Shown here in pieces: positions 8,854 through 18,228 of a stretch of 56,532 nucleotides of DNA (within the stretch, counting starts at the first letter, position 1; each line of letters starts with the position of its first letter). Both the position numbers and the translations under genes were made by a program. The notes under the pieces are model-generated. The model ran no database searches. It had not been told where the DNA came from and saw only the letters and a program-made list of their open reading frames with translations. Source of the stretch: Cyanobacteriota bacterium (GTDB lineage: Bacteria; Cyanobacteriota; Cyanobacteriia; Cyanobacteriales; Microcoleaceae). The stretch is from the NCBI GenBank assembly GCA_025362325.1, contig JANYGO010000219.1, positions 1 through 56,532 on the forward strand, given 5' to 3'.

Positions 8854-8946
8854 GCCAATGCGGACTGAAGTCCGCACTACAAACCGGCCAAGGCGGACTG
8901 AAGTCCGCACTACAAACAGGTTCGTAGTGAGGAATGCGAGCCCGCA
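8854..8946. repeat. Three tandem half-copies of the GTAGTGAGGA / GGACTGAAGTCC family
   Basis: Two direct copies of a GCGGACTGAAGTCCGCACTAC unit, spaced about 33 nt apart, are followed by an inverted copy (GGTTCGTAGTGAGGAATGCG). They end two bases before the stop codon of the 300-aa gene at 8949. They separate that gene from xisH. Confidence 0.88.
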
Positions 8947-8948
8947 TA

Positions 8949-9851
8949 TTACTTGTTTCCCGACTCCATTTCCTTGCGTTTCTTCGTTGATGTCTGTTTG
9001 CGAGTTTTAGGAACCGGGATTGTCTCAGACTCGGGCTGTGCGATGTCTTCGGTTGATTTGCACAAGTCATTCAATAACAATTTATGCTGAGATTCGAGCT
9101 CGTTCAACCGATTTGATGCTGTTTCTAATATTTGCTTTCCCTGTCGGGCTTGGATGGTAGTTTTATTTTCGATCGCATCCAGCAACACAAAAACTGATAC
9201 AATTTGCCAAATCTCCAAATCATCGCCCACGACATCGCACTTAGAGACGATTTTGCCGTTTTCGGGGACGTGAATCCCTAAGCCGGAAGCTTGAATTAGC
9301 GGCTGGATTTCTGCTATACTTAAATCCGCAAGGTCGGTAATTTTATGTTCCAGCGATATTAAATCTGCTAAATCTGATAAGTCGATCGATTCTGCGGCTA
9401 CAGCATCGAACTTGAAGGTGAGAGTTTGATTTAACGGATCGGAAATGGCGTAAATTGATTGAATGTGCGATCGACTAACCGCACCTTGCTCGAAAAAATC
9501 TTTGCCTAGAGGCGCGAGCGTAATTTTACCATTTTCCGCCACCTCCAAAATCTCCAAATTAACCAAATTCGTCGCCGTAGTCTTCACAAAAACCTGATCC
9601 AACCCCAGCAAATCTGCCAACTCCTGCAAAGTCGGCGCCGGATCAAACTCAACACCAGCCCGCAAAATAAACTCTTCCAATACATTAAACTCGCGCGGTT
9701 CACTAATCGCCACCTCCAGCGGAGTTTGGCGAATTGCAAAGCGGAATTGACGCGCCGCCAACACTGACAAACCAGGGTTTTGCTGCTCAATTTGTTGGGC
9801 TAGCGAACTTAAATTCGAGTCAATAGATTTAGCTGAGGACGCTAGCAACAT
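8949..9851 (-). CDS. Unrecognised 300-aa partner of the SF1 helicase
   Basis: I do not recognise this protein. It is soluble and has no signal peptide. Residues about 65-135 look like a winged-helix fold: FNVLEEFILRAG, then TLQELADLLGLDQVFVKTTA, NLEILEVAENGKITLAPLG. A second region (about 160-235) repeats short helical LADL segments. Residues 240-300 form a coiled-coil-like helix followed by a Lys/Arg-rich tail (KTRKQTSTKKRKE) that could bind nucleic acid. The ATG overlaps the helicase gene by 23 bp and has a GGAGG site 8 nt upstream, so the two are almost certainly co-translated. The context suggests a DNA- or RNA-binding accessory subunit of the helicase. Confidence 0.85.
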   Translation of the reverse strand: MLLASSAKSIDSNLSSLAQQIEQQNPGLSVLAARQFRFAIRQTPLEVAISEPREFNVLEEFILRAGVEFDPAPTLQELADLLGLDQVFVKTTATNLVNLEILEVAENGKITLAPLGKDFFEQGAVSRSHIQSIYAISDPLNQTLTFKFDAVAAESIDLSDLADLISLEHKITDLADLSIAEIQPLIQASGLGIHVPENGKIVSKCDVVGDDLEIWQIVSVFVLLDAIENKTTIQARQGKQILETASNRLNELESQHKLLLNDLCKSTEDIAQPESETIPVPKTRKQTSTKKRKEMESGNK

Positions 9852-12800
9852 CTACAAAACCTCCGCAGTGACGCACCGTTTTTGAAACTTCCTGATACAT
9901 TTTTCCGACAGTACCTGTTTGTTGCGTAAATAAATCGTGACAGCCGACAACTATCAGCAATTCCTGAGCACGGGAAAAAGCCACATTCACCCGTTCCGGT
10001 TCCTTAGCAAAACCAATATCGCCTCTAATATTATTGCACACTGTGCTGACAATAATCACAGGTCTTTCCATGCCTTGAAATATGTCAACCGTACCAGTGC
10101 GGATACTCAAAGAAGGGAATCTTTCGGCGGCGATTCTATCTTTAATTGCGTTCAATTGAGCGCCGTAAAAAGTGATAATCCCGATTTCTTTCGGCAATTC
10201 ACCCTCTAATATTTTAGGCCGCCAAGCCGTTTCCATCTGTTCGCACAAAAGCTCGATCGCATCAATCTCCTTCACATTCAACCGCGAAGTACCCTGTTTC
10301 CCCTCTTCAAACCCTTGTCCCACGGGCGTTTTCACCCACAGGATGTGATTGTGTTCTTTAATGATGTCACCTGCGAGATGGTGCGCGCGTCTCGTGTCTG
10401 CTTCCAGAATCCCACAGTTGAGCTTTTGCTGGTAAAACTGATTGATTGCGCCCATAATTTGCGGGTGCATTCGGTATTGAGTTGTCAGCATTTTTTTAAT
10501 ACCGTCGCCAGCACTTTCAAACAATATTTTAAACAGCGATTCTTTGATAAAGCTAAGTTCATCTCCGGTACAACCAATGTCTTCGGCGATATCATCGATT
10601 GTACTTTGATTAAACATCGGCGGTAATTGCCTGTGATCGCCCACCAATACTAATTTTCTGCCCTTCAAAGCGGGAATTAATAACTCTGGTGGAGTGCATT
10701 TACTAACTTCGTCAATGATCACTGCATCAAAGCTGGGAAAGTTTTTGCTAAAATCGAAACTCGCAGCTTGCACGCAGGTAATGCCGATCACGTTCGCGTT
10801 GTCAATATAAATTTGCTTTAAATCATTGCGGTCTTTTTCCGATGGATTTCGGAGTTTTTCAATCCAATCTGTGACAAAGTTTTGAGAACGCTTGAGGGCT
10901 GTTTCTTCTCGTTCTAATTCCCGTTGCCAATGTTTGAATAAACGCTTGATTTTGCTTAAAAAATCTACGCTGAACAATCCGGTACTGGGGACTTCTGGCT
11001 GGTATTTATCCGGGATTGTTTGCCATACTGATTCCCACCATTTTCTCTCTACAATTAACTCTGCTGTTGGTTGCTGTTGTTGGAGTTGAGCGGTAATCTC
11101 GCTCAATTCTGTTTGAAGTTGCGCGAGTTGCTCATGCAAAGCTGTGGCGGCAATTTGCAGAGGTGATAATTGCTCGTCAAGAGTGTTTTTAATCATCTCC
11201 AAAATCCCGAACGGATCTAAGTCAGCAATGGATTTATTAAGCTGAATCAGACTGGTTTTCCAAACATCAATTTGCTTAACAAACTGCTGCGGTTGTTCCC
11301 AAATATTGGACTTTTGCGCGAGATATTGTTCAGCTAAGATCCGCAACTTTTCCGGTACGTTTGGTAGTTCTACAATTGCTTGCAATAGATTCGTAACTTC
11401 GCTAATTTTTAAGTTCGCTTCTTGCTGCGCTGTTTCTACCTGAACTTGCGCGGCGGATATTTGCTGCTGGCTGACGGTTTGACCGATTTTATCTAATAAT
11501 TGTTGCTGTTTAATCAGTTGTTGTTCGGTTTCGGTTTTGAGGGGAACTATGCACTGGCGGGCGTTTCCGAGGATGCTGTGCAGCAATTCTTTGACTAGGC
11601 GATCGAAGGTTGCCTGGATTTGATTTGGCTGCAAGGATTCACTGTAAAATTGTTGGATTCTACTTAATAAAGTGTCAGCTTTTTCGATGATAAATTTGCG
11701 CTGGCTTTGACTGACTTGGGTATAGCTGGCGAAGTCTTTGGCTAGTTGTTGCCATTGCGTGCGATCGCCCGCAGTGAGCACGATCGGCGTTTGACTCAAA
11801 TTTAGGTGTAAAAACTCGCTAAATCGGAACTGCTGCCCTTGAATGTCCTTAAAACCTGCGGTGGCTTCGTGGGATAGCGCCTGTCGCAACCGCTCCAAAT
11901 CGGGCAAATTGATTTTACATTTCGGCGGGACGATCGGCATTTTAAGCTGTCGGGCAATTTTCAGCAATCCTGCGGGCAATTCTACCATTTCATCAGTCAG
12001 CATCGCGCCCGTTTCCCAGCAAGCTTTCACGACTTCATACAATCCCGTATCTGCTGTCTCGATCCACCCCGCAACGGCGACGACAACGGCCGCAATTTCG
12101 GTTTTTCGCAGTTCCAAATTACTGATTTTCTGTTCGAGATTGTGGCGATGTGTCTGATTTTGCTTGTTGCCCAACTGTAGCTGATTCACCGCATCCGCCA
12201 ACTGCCGCGACACCCGCAACGACTCCGCAACCCCTGACATCGCGTGACAAACATCCTCAGCGCGATCGCACGCCGTCTTAAAATCAGATATTTGGGCTGC
12301 TACAGTTTCCCGCAACCAAACCGCAATCCCAAACGCGCCGCAAGTAGGGCGATCGAATCCTATTTGAATAGCATGATTGACGCAAATCCGCACATTTGCC
12401 ATAAAGTTTTCGACTAAAACATTGCCTTCAGAATAAGGTTTTAGTTTCGGCATAAACTCGGCAACTTCCGAAGATTCCCAGTTAACATCCGGCGCAGATA
12501 GCAGATTTGCCAGCCCATCAACTAAAGATGCAATCTCGCTTTTCGCAGCTAAACTTAGTTGATATGCTGCTGTTTGCGCGAGCAACTTTTCCTCAACATC
12601 TGCTTTACTATCGTGCAGGTGTTTTTGTTCCTTGAAAAAAGCTCTCTCGGCGGCAGAATAGGCATTAAATCTGTCGAAGTCTGCCACCAACTGCCGCAAA
12701 GATGTGACATTAATCTGACGCTGCGACAGTTTTTGTTCGCAATCAGTGGCTGTATTTTGCAGCCAAGTGCCGATCGCATTTTCTTCTAAAAACGGCTGCC

Positions 12801-14133
12801 CTTCTTCCTGCACCTTATGAGCTTTTCCCTTCCGCAAAGCCCGAATCGCCGGATTGTGAACCAACCGACTCAAAGCATTATCAACCGCCAAATTAGCCTG
12901 GGAAGCAATCAGTGTTTTCCCGCCTTGACGCGCAATTTGATAGCAAATTTCCGCAATCACGGTCGTTTTTCCGGTTCCCGGCGGCCCTTGAATTAGAATT
13001 AAATCCCGCGCCGAAAGCACCATTTCTACGGCGGCGAGTTGATCGTCATTAGCATTCCGATTTAATAAGTCTTCCCGATCTAAGTTAACCAGTTTATCGG
13101 GAATTCTCGCCTGGGAAGAGTCGAATAAAAACTCGCTTAAATAGGGATTTTGAGCGCGGCCATCCGTGAGCATTTTTAAAGCTTTTTTCTTGCGATCGAT
13201 CTGACTAATATCGCCCGCCGCCTCGAAATACAAGAATCCTTGTTTGGGAAGTTGATATCTGCCGCCCGCCATGCGATCGCCCAAATCAACATCTAACTTA
13301 ATCCGCAACTTACCATGATCAAAGTCAATTTCCGCAATGCTACCCAAAGTCTCGCCATCGCGACCACTTCTGCTTCCCGGTGGCGAATCAAACAAAATAA
13401 TGTCTTCATTTCTGGCTTGTTTCAGCCTTTCCCGAAAGTCGCCGATTTGTAAGGGATTCTCATCGTAGCCGTCAAGAGTTGCCGAATTGCGATCGATTTC
13501 AAAAGTGACGATTTTGAAGCCGGAACCATAGTTATGCGCGCGGAAAGGTACACAAAATTGACGCGCTTCGGCAATGCGTTTTTCCACATTTAAGAAAGTG
13601 TGCCAAACTTTTAATTGTTCAGTTGTCGGTATATGTCTCTCATCCCAGAATGGCATTTGTTGGACGCGGGCGATCGACTTGGCAGGAATTGGCGAGCGAC
13701 TTTTCGGCAAAAGTCGCAATTGAACCGGCAAAGCATAGCCATCTTTTCTACCTCTAGGAAGCGCCACCAAACCAGCATCCAGCAGTTTTAAGCCGCCGAT
13801 TCCATCTTCTGTGCGTACAGTTGCGAGTAAACGTAAAGTGCGATCGGCTTTTTGCAGTAATTCGGGTAATTTAAAATCATCTCGATCCGTAGCAACCAGC
13901 AATTCCCAGATTTCTTCCTCAGAAAATCTCTCATTCACCTTTTGGCGGCGCACGTAGAAAAGACTGTGGGATGCGCCGGCTATCTCCGACATCACAACTT
14001 CCGCACGATCTCTGCATTCCCAATCGCAATATTTCGCTAAAGCCGCGTCTCCTTCAACTTGACCAATAAATTTACTAATTGTGCGATCGCCACTAAATTT
14101 ATATCCCCAATCTTCTGCTACTAAAGATGGCAT
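9829..14133 (-). CDS. Giant SF1 (Upf1/DNA2-like) helicase with a ~680-aa insertion
   Basis: This 1434-aa protein has a novel N-terminal region of about 360 residues. The Walker A GPPGTGKTT at 383-391 and motif Ia (TLIASQANLAVDNAL) follow. A long, Gln-rich, coiled-coil-like stretch runs from about 430 to 1110. The rest of the helicase core then resumes: Walker B DAVIIDEVSK near 1136-1145, VGDHRQLPP at 1164-1172, QYRMHPQ at 1219-1225, DIFQGMERPVIIVS near 1350-1363 and VNVAFSRAQ near 1382-1390. This motif set (AAA_11/AAA_12) marks SF1B helicases acting on RNA or DNA 5'-3'. The helical insertion recalls SMC/Rad50-like arms. It forms an operon with the overlapping 300-aa gene. The specific substrate is unknown. 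Confidence 0.93.
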   Translation of the reverse strand: MPSLVAEDWGYKFSGDRTISKFIGQVEGDAALAKYCDWECRDRAEVVMSEIAGASHSLFYVRRQKVNERFSEEEIWELLVATDRDDFKLPELLQKADRTLRLLATVRTEDGIGGLKLLDAGLVALPRGRKDGYALPVQLRLLPKSRSPIPAKSIARVQQMPFWDERHIPTTEQLKVWHTFLNVEKRIAEARQFCVPFRAHNYGSGFKIVTFEIDRNSATLDGYDENPLQIGDFRERLKQARNEDIILFDSPPGSRSGRDGETLGSIAEIDFDHGKLRIKLDVDLGDRMAGGRYQLPKQGFLYFEAAGDISQIDRKKKALKMLTDGRAQNPYLSEFLFDSSQARIPDKLVNLDREDLLNRNANDDQLAAVEMVLSARDLILIQGPPGTGKTTVIAEICYQIARQGGKTLIASQANLAVDNALSRLVHNPAIRALRKGKAHKVQEEGQPFLEENAIGTWLQNTATDCEQKLSQRQINVTSLRQLVADFDRFNAYSAAERAFFKEQKHLHDSKADVEEKLLAQTAAYQLSLAAKSEIASLVDGLANLLSAPDVNWESSEVAEFMPKLKPYSEGNVLVENFMANVRICVNHAIQIGFDRPTCGAFGIAVWLRETVAAQISDFKTACDRAEDVCHAMSGVAESLRVSRQLADAVNQLQLGNKQNQTHRHNLEQKISNLELRKTEIAAVVVAVAGWIETADTGLYEVVKACWETGAMLTDEMVELPAGLLKIARQLKMPIVPPKCKINLPDLERLRQALSHEATAGFKDIQGQQFRFSEFLHLNLSQTPIVLTAGDRTQWQQLAKDFASYTQVSQSQRKFIIEKADTLLSRIQQFYSESLQPNQIQATFDRLVKELLHSILGNARQCIVPLKTETEQQLIKQQQLLDKIGQTVSQQQISAAQVQVETAQQEANLKISEVTNLLQAIVELPNVPEKLRILAEQYLAQKSNIWEQPQQFVKQIDVWKTSLIQLNKSIADLDPFGILEMIKNTLDEQLSPLQIAATALHEQLAQLQTELSEITAQLQQQQPTAELIVERKWWESVWQTIPDKYQPEVPSTGLFSVDFLSKIKRLFKHWQRELEREETALKRSQNFVTDWIEKLRNPSEKDRNDLKQIYIDNANVIGITCVQAASFDFSKNFPSFDAVIIDEVSKCTPPELLIPALKGRKLVLVGDHRQLPPMFNQSTIDDIAEDIGCTGDELSFIKESLFKILFESAGDGIKKMLTTQYRMHPQIMGAINQFYQQKLNCGILEADTRRAHHLAGDIIKEHNHILWVKTPVGQGFEEGKQGTSRLNVKEIDAIELLCEQMETAWRPKILEGELPKEIGIITFYGAQLNAIKDRIAAERFPSLSIRTGTVDIFQGMERPVIIVSTVCNNIRGDIGFAKEPERVNVAFSRAQELLIVVGCHDLFTQQTGTVGKMYQEVSKTVRHCGGFVDVASVLS

Positions 14134-14189
14134 ATTTTGATTTTGGATTTTTGATGTTAGATTTTAGATTGGATTTAAGATTAGCACAT

Positions 14190-14465
14190 AGGTTCGTAGG
14201 GTGTGCACCGCGCACCGATTGAATTTGTAGGGTGTGCACCGCGCACCGATTAAGAAGACCTGTTAAGAAGACCCGGCGGTTAGAAACCGCGTCTACACAG
14301 ACGAAACCCGCCGGACGCCGGTTAAAGACGAAGACCGGGCGATAAAAATCACGTTACCTTCGACCGTCGGCGTCCGGCGGACATCGTTTGTGTAGGCGCG
14401 GTTTCAACCGTACGTCCGATCTGCATCACCGCACACAACGCACGCCTGCATCTACACAATAAAAT
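14190..14465. repeat. Repeat-rich region upstream of the helicase gene
   Basis: Two direct copies of a GTAGGGTGTGCACCGCGCACCG unit (about 14197-14250) are followed by a long imperfect inverted repeat. Its left arm (from 14276) carries GCGGTTAGAAACCGCGTCTA and CGCCGGACGCCGG, and its right arm (to 14410) carries the complements. These belong to the GGCGGTTGAAACCGCGTC family seen after cobA, thiE and thiS. No gene is visible. The helicase promoter must lie in or near 14134-14190. Confidence 0.88.
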
Positions 14466-14471
14466 CAAAAG

Positions 14472-14545
14472 GGCGAATGATGGGAATTGAACCCACGAAT
14501 GGTGGTACCACAAACCACTGCCTTAACCACTTGGCTACACTCGCC
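14472..14545 (-). tRNA. tRNA-His (GUG)
   Basis: On the minus strand the sequence folds as a full cloverleaf. The extra G at position -1, the hallmark of tRNA-His, is encoded and pairs with C73. The acceptor stem (GCGAGTG with CATTCGC) contains one G-U pair. The anticodon stem GTGGT/ACCAC encloses TTGTGGT with anticodon GTG. The T arm contains GTTCAAT. The 3' CCA is not encoded. Confidence 0.95.
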
Positions 14546-14891
14546 ATAACGTTTTTAACTATAGCATCATATCTCAGCACAAGTCTAGGGGTAAAGCAAA
14601 AAAAATTTGAAATATTTCTGAACATCCCTGAACCCGACAGATATACAGAGCCTCAAACTCCAGACACAGTAAGACTTTAGCACAATTTTTCGTTTGAGAA
14701 AGCTGCAATAATCCCGCTTCCTGAGTAATCACGCAGCCTGGGATCAGCAGGTTTCCCAGCGTCCCGATTCAGCCCAGCGGATTAAAATAGTCTCATAGCC
14801 CAGACTACATCAATTCCCCCATCCTTCCCTTATTTCTTCCTTCGCGCCCTTCTTCCTTCGCGGTTCGTTTTAAAAAAAATCTAAAATCAAT
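14546..14891. other. Intergenic region between tRNA-His and the kinase-GUN4 gene
   Basis: This 346-bp region is AT-rich and contains CTTCCTTCGCG-type short repeats near 14820-14865. No gene, clear promoter or terminator is evident. It must contain the start signals of both diverging genes. Confidence 0.4.
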
Positions 14892-16436
14892 ATGAGTTAC
14901 TGTCTTAATCCAGAATGTCAACAACCTGAAAACTCCAACACCGCAGAACTTTGCTTAAACTGCGGCTTTAACCTGTTGCTGAGACAGCGATATCGTCCGA
15001 TTCAACTCATAGGTAGAGGTGGATTTGGCAAAACCTTCCTAGCAATTGATGAAGACATCCCATCTCAACCGCGCTGTGCAGTCAAGCAATTTTATTTTCA
15101 CGATCGCGATCCGAAAATATTCAACAAAGCCCTTGAATTATTCCACCAAGAAGCCATCCGTTTAGACGACCTCAAACACCCACAAATTCCCAAATTATTA
15201 GCCTGCTTTGAACAAGAACGCCAGATTTATTTAGTTCAAGAATTTATAGACGGGCAGACTCTCAAACAAGAATTAGATCGGAGTGTCTGCGATGAAAATC
15301 AAATCTGGCAAGTGCTGCAAGACTTATTGTCCGTGCTGCAATTTATCCATGACAAGCGAGTCATTCACCGCGACATCAAACCCGAAAATATTATCCGCCG
15401 CCAGTCGGACAATAAACTTGTATTAATTGATTTCGGCATTGCCAAACTGCTGACTGATTCAGCCCTCCTCCGTTCAGCAACGCTCATCGGCAGTCAAGAT
15501 TATGTAGCTCCCGAACAAATGCGCGGCAAAGTATTTCCTGCTAGCGACCTTTACAGTTTAGGTGTTACTTGCATTCGCCTAATGACGCAAGTTCCGCCGT
15601 TGGATATGTACGACTGTAACACTGAACGCTGGTGGTGGCGCGACTTTCTCCCCAAAGGCACGAGTATTAGCAACGAGTTAGGTGAAATTTTAGATAAATT
15701 GCTGCAAACTAATCTCAGTCAGCGGTACAGTTTTGCGGCGGAAGTTTTGCAAGATATCAATGCAGCTTTAGATCTTCGCCATCAAAATTTTCTTTCGCTC
15801 AAAACGCCGTTAGCAAAGCCCTCGCAGAGGATCGCCCCTACTCTCAATCATCGCCACAACTCAGCCAATCTCAACGCGCCACCAACTCCCGAGCCTGAGA
15901 TTTCACCGACCAAAACCCCCGCAAATTCCGCAGAAAATTTGTCCTTGTCTGTGATTTCAAATCTCGATCCGACCATGATTTCTGCACGGGCGGTTGATTA
16001 TACCAGACTGCGGGATTTTTTGTCAAAAAAAAAGTGGAAAGAAGCCGATCGCGAAACTTGGACAGTCATGTGTCAGTCTCTCTCGCTGACACCGGGAACT
16101 CAGCTAGAAATCAGCCAAATTTACCAGCTACCGTGCCCAGATTTGCAAACAGTCGATCGCCTGTGGCTGCACTACAGTCAAGGTCGGTTTGGCTTCAGCG
16201 TCCAAAAGGAAATTTACGAAAGCGTCAAAGGAGATTATGTCAGATTTTGCGATCGGGTAAACTGGCAAACCTACAACTCTGCTACTGCTTTAGGGCAGAT
16301 TAAATTTAGTCAGCAAGCACCTCCAGGACACCTGCCATATCGCAGTTGGGTTGGTGGCGTTCAGTGGCTGCGGCACCTGGATGCCCTGTCAGCAAAATTA
16401 ACCGAGTGCGACAATAATGCTGCTGCTAAATTGTGA
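14892..16436 (+). CDS. Zinc-ribbon Ser/Thr kinase fused to a GUN4 tetrapyrrole-binding domain
   Basis: This is a 514-aa soluble protein with three parts. An N-terminal zinc ribbon (Cys4, Cys9, Cys21, Cys24) opens the chain. A Hanks-type kinase covers about 35-290, with GRGGFGKT at 41-48, Lys65, HRDIKPEN at 159-166 and DFG at 180-182. A Pro/Thr-rich linker leads to a GUN4 domain at about 370-495 (LRDFLSKKKWKEADRET, then LWLHYSQGRFGFSVQ). Free-standing GUN4 binds protoporphyrin IX and Mg-protoporphyrin and stimulates Mg-chelatase. Fused to a kinase it is likely a tetrapyrrole sensor controlling phosphorylation; that is inference. There is no membrane segment. Confidence 0.94.
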   Translation: MSYCLNPECQQPENSNTAELCLNCGFNLLLRQRYRPIQLIGRGGFGKTFLAIDEDIPSQPRCAVKQFYFHDRDPKIFNKALELFHQEAIRLDDLKHPQIPKLLACFEQERQIYLVQEFIDGQTLKQELDRSVCDENQIWQVLQDLLSVLQFIHDKRVIHRDIKPENIIRRQSDNKLVLIDFGIAKLLTDSALLRSATLIGSQDYVAPEQMRGKVFPASDLYSLGVTCIRLMTQVPPLDMYDCNTERWWWRDFLPKGTSISNELGEILDKLLQTNLSQRYSFAAEVLQDINAALDLRHQNFLSLKTPLAKPSQRIAPTLNHRHNSANLNAPPTPEPEISPTKTPANSAENLSLSVISNLDPTMISARAVDYTRLRDFLSKKKWKEADRETWTVMCQSLSLTPGTQLEISQIYQLPCPDLQTVDRLWLHYSQGRFGFSVQKEIYESVKGDYVRFCDRVNWQTYNSATALGQIKFSQQAPPGHLPYRSWVGGVQWLRHLDALSAKLTECDNNAAAKL

Positions 16437-16631
16437 TTTTGTCTACCGAACAAGTAAGTAAAATTTCCTATTTAAACTCTATCGGAAAGCAGAGAAATTT
16501 GTCCAGCTAGATGTATCCAGCGACCGAGGTTCGCGGATCTCGGTTGTCGCACAATGGATGCTGAAGGTGAACACAGTTAAAGCCGTCAAATTGCAGGCTT
16601 TAACAACCGAACTAAAGAGAGGTATCGAGCC

Positions 16632-17315
16632 GTGTTTTTTCATAAAAAACAACTAATGTCTGCGGTGAAAGTAGACGAAGCACATCCCCGTTTTGCCCAA
16701 TTGCTCCTAGAACAGTTTGGCGGAGCAACCGGAGAACTGACAGCAGCTTTGCAATACTGGGTGCAGTCCTTTCACTGTGAAGATCCAGGGATTAAGGATA
16801 TGCTGCAAGATATTGCGATCGAAGAATTCAGCCACTTAGAAATGGTGGGCAAACTTATCGAAATGCACACCAAAAATGTTGACCAAACAGATGCTTACAA
16901 AAGCACATTGTTTGCAGTGCGCGGCGTCGGCCCGCACTTGTTAGACAGCCAAGGTCAAGCTTGGACGGGTGCTTATGTCAACGAAGGTGGCGATGTCGTC
17001 CGGGATTTGCGCGCTAATATCGGTGCCGAAGCAGGCGCTCGCCAAACCTACGAAGAATTGATTAAACTAGCGCCGGATGCGGGAACGAAAGAGACGCTGC
17101 ACTTCCTGCTGACTCGCGAAATTTCTCACACTCAAATGTTCATGAAAGCTCTGGAATCGCAGGGCAAACTCACCGATCCGCTGTTCGGCAATATTCCGCC
17201 AGATTCCACCGTGGATCTATACTTTAACTTGTCTACAAATGGCAAGGACGAACGCGGCCCTTGGAACTCTGAACCTACTTTCCAGTACATCGCCGATCCC
17301 GCTCCCAAAGGTTAA
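16632..17315 (+). CDS. Manganese catalase
   Basis: This 227-aa di-manganese catalase is a ferritin-like four-helix-bundle enzyme that breaks hydrogen peroxide into water and oxygen. Candidate metal ligands sit in TGELTAALQYW, IEEFSHLEMVG, AEAGARQTYEEL and LTREISHTQMF, the paired Glu and His residues of the family. The start is GTG at 16632 with GAGAGG about 10 nt upstream; an ATG eight codons on (MSAVKVDEAH) is possible. The protein is short for the family but complete in its core. No haem-type catalase is seen in the window. Confidence 0.94.
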   Translation: MFFHKKQLMSAVKVDEAHPRFAQLLLEQFGGATGELTAALQYWVQSFHCEDPGIKDMLQDIAIEEFSHLEMVGKLIEMHTKNVDQTDAYKSTLFAVRGVGPHLLDSQGQAWTGAYVNEGGDVVRDLRANIGAEAGARQTYEELIKLAPDAGTKETLHFLLTREISHTQMFMKALESQGKLTDPLFGNIPPDSTVDLYFNLSTNGKDERGPWNSEPTFQYIADPAPKG

Positions 17316-17337
17316 TTTGATAGTTGTGTAGTTGTGT

Positions 17338-17397
17338 AGGGTGCGTGACTTGAGAGATGCCGGCTAAATGCTGAGCAATTTTCAAGTCACGCACCCT
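17338..17397 (+). terminator. Long hairpin after the Mn catalase gene
   Basis: There is a perfect 16-bp inverted repeat: 17338-17353 (AGGGTGCGTGACTTGA) with 17382-17397. It lacks a T-run but sits 23 bp past the stop. A related GGGTGCGT hairpin lies at 29284-29345, so it is also a dispersed repeat. Confidence 0.7.
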
Positions 17398-17413
17398 CCG
17401 GTGTTATAATTAT

Positions 17414-18190
17414 TTGAAATCCCGATCGAACATTAACATCAAATCCATATTGAAATTGCGATCGACCTATTTATTAGTTTCCCACGGCAGCCGCGACCCC
17501 AGACCCCAAATCGGTTTGGAAAACCTAAGTCAACTGCTGTCTCAAAAATTGCCTGACTCGTTCCCCGCAGTCGCAACCGCTACCCTAGAACTCGGCCCCG
17601 CGCCACTCCACGAACAAATTTGCAGTTTTGGCGATCGTACTCTTGCCCTAGGACTGACAGAATTGCAAATTCTGCCCGTATTTTTATTGCCGGGAGTTCA
17701 CGTCGCCGAAGACATACCCGCTGAGGTGGAAATTGCGCGAAAAAATTTTGGTGACAAGCTAAAAATAGAAGTGCGCCCGCATTTAGGTGTTCAGGAAGCA
17801 GGCTTAACAAACTTGCTGAAAACTCAAATGCAAGAGATAGCTTTTCTCCCCAATCTCCTATCCCCAAAATGGATTTTACTATCCCACGGCAGCCGTCGCC
17901 CCGGAGGTAACTCGACTGTTGAAGAAATCGCCAGCAAACTCGGTGCGTTGACAGCTTATTGGTCGGTAAAGCCGAGTTTGGCAGAACAAATTGATAGTTT
18001 AGTTCGTGGTGGACAGCAGCAAATAGGAATTGTGCCATACTTCTTATTTAATGGAGGAATTACAGATGCGATCGCCAAAAATGTCGCACAGTTAGAGCAC
18101 CAATTTCCCACGGCAGAGCTTAATCTCGCAAATCCTCTAGGCGCAAGTGTAGAATTAGCAGACTTAATTCGGAATTTAATTCAAAAATGA
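17414..18190 (+). CDS. sirB: Sirohydrochlorin chelatase (CbiX/SirB family)
   Basis: This 258-aa enzyme has two CbiX half-domains. The first opens with LLVSHGSRDPRPQ and the second with ILLSHGSRRPGGNS. It inserts iron (or cobalt) into sirohydrochlorin. Placed directly before cobA, it most likely makes sirohaem for nitrite and sulphite reductases. The only in-frame starts near the N-terminus are non-ATG. TTG at 17414 is the outermost, and later TTG codons just before LLVSHGSRDP are possible, so the start is uncertain. The symbol is by family and context; a cobaltochelatase role cannot be excluded. Confidence 0.88.
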   Translation: MKSRSNINIKSILKLRSTYLLVSHGSRDPRPQIGLENLSQLLSQKLPDSFPAVATATLELGPAPLHEQICSFGDRTLALGLTELQILPVFLLPGVHVAEDIPAEVEIARKNFGDKLKIEVRPHLGVQEAGLTNLLKTQMQEIAFLPNLLSPKWILLSHGSRRPGGNSTVEEIASKLGALTAYWSVKPSLAEQIDSLVRGGQQQIGIVPYFLFNGGITDAIAKNVAQLEHQFPTAELNLANPLGASVELADLIRNLIQK

Positions 18191-18228
18191 ATTGCAAAGA
18201 CACACAAGAGGTCAAGGAAGCAAGCAAA

